In this document: positions 61,416-64,000 of the stretch, piece by piece
Layout: each line of letters starts with the position of its first letter
Position numbering within the stretch: position 1 is the stretch's first letter
Source: Amycolatopsis sp. NBC_01488
GTDB lineage: Bacteria; Actinomycetota; Actinomycetes; Mycobacteriales; Pseudonocardiaceae
Length of the DNA stretch: 64,000 nucleotides
Assembly (NCBI RefSeq): GCF_036227105.1
Contig: NZ_CP109434.1
Coordinates: 5,365,001-5,429,000, forward strand
Direction: 5' to 3'
Notes under the pieces: model-generated
Database searches by the model: none
The model's input: the letters and a program-made list of their open reading frames with translations, nothing else
Told to the model about the DNA's origin: nothing
Made by a program: the position numbers and the translations under genes

Positions 61416-62240
61416 ATGACGATCCTGGTGACGGGCGCGACCGGCAGCGTGGGACGGCTGGTGGTCGACGAACTGCTGGCGGCGGGAGTCTCGGTGCGGG
61501 CGCTGACCGTGGATCCCGCGCGGGCCGCACTGCCCGCGGAGGCCGAGGTGGTCGTCGGGTCGCTGGCCCGGCCGTCGACGCTGCCGCTCGAGGGGGTCGA
61601 CGCCGTGTACCTGGCGCCGATGGCGCGGACCGTCCGGCGGTTCTGCGAGCGGGCGATCGACGCGGGGATCAAGCGCGTCGTCGCGTTGTCGGGCAGCAGT
61701 GTCGGCGACGATCACGAGGGGTCCAGCGGCAACGAGTACGGCGCCGTCGAGGCCGCCGTGCGGGAAGCCGGCTTCGCGTGGACGTTCCTGCGGCCCGGCG
61801 TGTTCATGAACAACACGCTCGACTGGGCGGGCATGGTCCGCGCGGGAGAGGTCACGGTGGCCTACGGCGATGCGACGCAGACCCCGATCGACCTCGGCGA
61901 CATCGCCGCGGTGGCCGCCCGCGTGCTGACCACCGAAGGCCACGTCGGCCAGACCTATGTCCTCAGTGGACCGGAGGCGATCAGCCTGCGCGGGCAGGTC
62001 GCGACACTGGAATCCGTGCTGGGTAAGGAGATCCGGTTCCGCGAGCTGACCCGGGCGGAGCAGCGCGCCCAGTGGGTCGGCTACGGCGTCCCGGAGCCGG
62101 TCGTCGACTGGCTGCTGGACGGCTTCGAGGAGACGCTGCGGCACCCGCAGGTGCCGACCGGCGTCGTCGAGGAGCTGCTGGGCCGTCCGGGCACGACGTA
62201 CGCTTCGTGGGTGGCCGCGCGCCGGGACGTCTTCGCCTAG
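61416..62240 (+). CDS. NmrA-like NAD(P)-binding protein (atypical SDR)
   Basis: The 274-residue protein starts ILVTGATGSVGRLVVDELLA, the Rossmann loop GATGSVG of atypical short-chain dehydrogenases. It lacks the usual YxxxK active site, but has RPGVFMNNTLDW and YGDATQTPIDLGDIA, features of NmrA/HSCARG-like redox sensors and quinone reductases. A GAGGAGG site precedes the ATG. The 34-bp palindrome upstream indicates tight regulation. Its 3' end overlaps the MFS gene by 4 bp. Confidence 0.8.
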   Translation: MTILVTGATGSVGRLVVDELLAAGVSVRALTVDPARAALPAEAEVVVGSLARPSTLPLEGVDAVYLAPMARTVRRFCERAIDAGIKRVVALSGSSVGDDHEGSSGNEYGAVEAAVREAGFAWTFLRPGVFMNNTLDWAGMVRAGEVTVAYGDATQTPIDLGDIAAVAARVLTTEGHVGQTYVLSGPEAISLRGQVATLESVLGKEIRFRELTRAEQRAQWVGYGVPEPVVDWLLDGFEETLRHPQVPTGVVEELLGRPGTTYASWVAARRDVFA

Positions 62241-63406
62241 ACCTCGGTGCGCGTCATCCCGGCCAGGCCGAGCAGCGGGAGCACGCCGGCGAACACGACG
62301 ACCGCCGTCCAGCCGCCCAGGTGGTAGGCGATCGAGCCCGCCTGGGAGCCGATCGCGCCGCCGATGAAGAACGTGCCCAGGTAGACGCTGTTGACCCGGG
62401 CACGGGCCGACGGGTCGAGCTGGTAGATCACGTGCTGACCGGTCACCAGCGTCGCCTGGACGGCCGAGTCGATCGCGATCGCGGCGATCGCCAGCATGAT
62501 GACGCTGTGCGCGCCGAAGCCGGCGAGCGCGAAGGCCGCCGCGCAGAGGACGAACGCGCCCGCGGTGAGCCGCCGGCCGTGGCCGTGATCCGACCACCGC
62601 CCGGCCAGCGGCGCCACCGCGGCGCCCGCCGCTCCGGCCAGCGCGAACAGGCCGACGCCGAGCTGGCTGTAATTGAACGGCGGCGCGGTGAGCACGAACG
62701 CGATCGTCGTCCAGAACGCGCTGAACGCCCCGAACATCGCCGACTGGTACAGCGCGCGGTGACGCAGCGCGGGGTGCTTCTTCGCCATGGCCAGCGTCGA
62801 GCGCAGCAACTGTCCATAGTGGACGTCGGTCTTGGGTGCCCGGCGCGGCAGGATGAACCGCAGCACGACGGCGAGCGCGGCCATCAGGGCCGCCGAGATC
62901 AGGAACACCACGCGCCAGCCGGTCACCTCGGCCAGCAGGCTGGCGACGACGCGGGAGAGCAGGATGCCGAACAGCAGCCCGCTCACGACGCGCCCGACGA
63001 TCCGGCCGCGGATGGCGTCGGGGGAGATGTCGGCGGCGAACGGGACGAGGATCTGCACGACGACCGACGCCGCCCCGACGACGAGCGAGGCGATGAGCAG
63101 CACGGCGAACCCGGGCGCGACCCCGGTGACGACGAGGCCGGCGCACGCGACCGCGAGCAGCGTCGCGACGAGGCCGCGGTTCTCGAGGCGGTCACCGAGC
63201 GGGACGAGCAGCAGCATCCCAGCGGCGTAGCCGATCTGGGTGGCGGTGACGACCCCGCCGGCGGCGGCTTCGCCGACTCCGAAGGTGTGCCGCAGCTCGG
63301 CGAGCAGCGGCTGGGCGTAGTAGAGGTTGGCGACGGTCAGTCCACAGGAGACGGCCAGCAGCAGCACCAGCCACCCGGGCGGCGCTTTCTGCTCGGTCTC
63401 GGTCAT
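62237..63406 (-). CDS. MFS transporter
   Basis: The 389-residue protein has 12 predicted helices. After helix 1 comes ANLYYAQPLLAEL, typical of the drug:H+ antiporter 1 subgroup similar to YnfM/EmrB-like small exporters, and the loop-2 motif GDRLENRG. It probably exports small toxic molecules; no substrate is known. It diverges from the CGNR regulator gene, with a 13-bp inverted repeat between them, so it is likely controlled by it. Confidence 0.85.
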   Translation of the reverse strand: MTETEQKAPPGWLVLLLAVSCGLTVANLYYAQPLLAELRHTFGVGEAAAGGVVTATQIGYAAGMLLLVPLGDRLENRGLVATLLAVACAGLVVTGVAPGFAVLLIASLVVGAASVVVQILVPFAADISPDAIRGRIVGRVVSGLLFGILLSRVVASLLAEVTGWRVVFLISAALMAALAVVLRFILPRRAPKTDVHYGQLLRSTLAMAKKHPALRHRALYQSAMFGAFSAFWTTIAFVLTAPPFNYSQLGVGLFALAGAAGAAVAPLAGRWSDHGHGRRLTAGAFVLCAAAFALAGFGAHSVIMLAIAAIAIDSAVQATLVTGQHVIYQLDPSARARVNSVYLGTFFIGGAIGSQAGSIAYHLGGWTAVVVFAGVLPLLGLAGMTRTEV

Positions 63407-63424
63407 GCGTGCCCCCAGCGTCGT

Positions 63425-63469
63425 GGAACCGGTTTGATCGGTTCCGACGGTACCAGTCAAACCGGTTCC
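63425..63469. promoter_or_regulatory. 13-bp inverted repeat between MFS and CGNR genes
   Basis: GGAACCGGTTTGA (63425-63437) and TCAAACCGGTTCC (63457-63469) are a perfect inverted repeat with 19 bp between; each arm holds the self-palindrome AACCGGTT, 34 bp apart. The right arm lies next to the TACTGT -10 box of the CGNR gene. Confidence 0.7.
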
Positions 63470-63486
63470 CGAGTACTGTGACCCGT

Positions 63487-64000
63487 ATGACGGACCGATT
63501 CCGCGCAGGCGCGGGCAGGCTGTGCCTCGACTTCGTCCGGACGCTGCGCTACCGCGGGACACCGGAGGAGCGGGAGGAGCTGCCCGACGCGGCGGCGTGG
63601 GGAGCGTGGATCGACCAGCTGGGCCCGTTCGCGGCCCCGGTTCACCCGGCTTCGGCGGCGGACGCGCAGGTGCTGCGGGAGGCGATTTACGAGCTGCTCA
63701 CCGGTGAAGTGCGGGAGCCGGTGCGCCGGCGGTTGAACCGGTTCGCGGCGCTGCCGGTGCCCGCACCCTCGCTGACGACCGCGGGCGAACTTCGCTGGCA
63801 GGCGGCGGATCCCGCGGAGGCGATGCTGGCACTGTTGGCGAGGGACGCGCTGGAGCTGGTGACGTCCCCGGAGTCGGGACGAGTACGCCGCTGCGCGGGC
63901 GAGCGGTGCGGCGCGCTGTTCCTGGACACGTCGAGGCCGGGCACGCGGCGGTGGTGCTCGATGGAGATCTGCGGGAACCAGGCGAAGAAGTCGACTTATC
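63487..64000 (+). CDS. CGNR zinc-finger/ABATE domain regulator (runs past the window end)
   Basis: The frame stays open for 171 codons to the window end. The N-terminus (GRLCLDFVRTL) matches the ABATE domain; the C-terminal finger RRCAGERCGALFLDTS, WCSMEICGNQAKKS is the CGNR motif (here CGNQ). Such proteins act as stress-linked transcription regulators. A TACTGT box 7 nt before the ATG suggests a leaderless start. It probably controls the divergent MFS gene. Confidence 0.85.
   Translation, partial: MTDRFRAGAGRLCLDFVRTLRYRGTPEEREELPDAAAWGAWIDQLGPFAAPVHPASAADAQVLREAIYELLTGEVREPVRRRLNRFAALPVPAPSLTTAGELRWQAADPAEAMLALLARDALELVTSPESGRVRRCAGERCGALFLDTSRPGTRRWCSMEICGNQAKKSTY

Overview
The window is high-GC actinobacterial chromosome, most likely from the Pseudonocardiaceae and probably Amycolatopsis-like. 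The reasons are strong G/C at third codon positions, many GTG starts, frequent leaderless genes, an XRE/DUF397 pair, an EspG/PPE-like type VII secretion accessory cluster, a clgR-pspA-pspM operon as in mycobacteria, and a dcw cluster without ftsA. The genus is inferred from gene content and repeat style and was not checked by a search. I saw no prophage, complete insertion sequence, CRISPR array, rRNA or convincing tRNA.

Layout. 1-7.7 kb: the end of an M16 peptidase, dapB, a TPR-like membrane protein, a decayed XRE regulator in front of DUF397, YqaA- and GtrA-type membrane proteins, a GNAT enzyme, a YcaQ-like crosslink glycosylase, a DUF4097/ribbon-helix-helix operon, thyX and an ACT protein. 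7.8-18.4 kb: an Nramp transporter, a Ser/Thr kinase, dapA-rnj, a solute-binding/VWA protein, an EamA transporter, a WrbA-like flavoprotein and an acyltransferase. 18.5-28.6 kb: ftsK, a secreted protein, a frameshifted nitroreductase, a secreted phospholipase A2, an argA-type acetyltransferase, rimO-pgsA-cinA and the envelope-stress set clgR, pspA and pspM. 29-38 kb: a degenerate amidase, pyrD, GNAT, adenosine deaminase, a Nei-type glycosylase, a ParA ATPase, a methyltransferase, dinB and DUF3040. 38.5-46 kb: TgpA-like transglutaminase, DUF58 and MoxR on the minus strand, then a DUF3558/PPE-like/EspG cluster. 46.3-61.3 kb: the division and cell wall cluster mraZ, rsmH, ftsL-like, pbpB, murE, murF, mraY, murD, ftsW, murG, murC, ftsQ. 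61.4-64 kb: an NmrA-like/MFS/CGNR-regulator module lies where ftsZ would normally follow.

Function. The dcw genes make lipid II from UDP-MurNAc (MurC, MurD, MurE, MurF, MraY, MurG) and build the septum (FtsL-like, PbpB, FtsW, FtsQ). DapA and DapB supply the meso-diaminopimelate that MurE adds. ClgR, PspA and PspM form an envelope-stress circuit. DinB, Nei, YcaQ-like, ThyX, PyrD and adenosine deaminase cover DNA repair and nucleotide supply.

The most unusual structures are three intergenic arrays of 21-bp units, each an exact dyad and each starting within 16 bp of a stop codon. Others are a doubled 63-bp hairpin element inserted in frame in cinA, a perfect 54-bp duplication in ftsQ, an allophanate-hydrolase-like protein lacking its catalytic residues, and a regularly phased set of MraZ boxes on the mraZ promoter.
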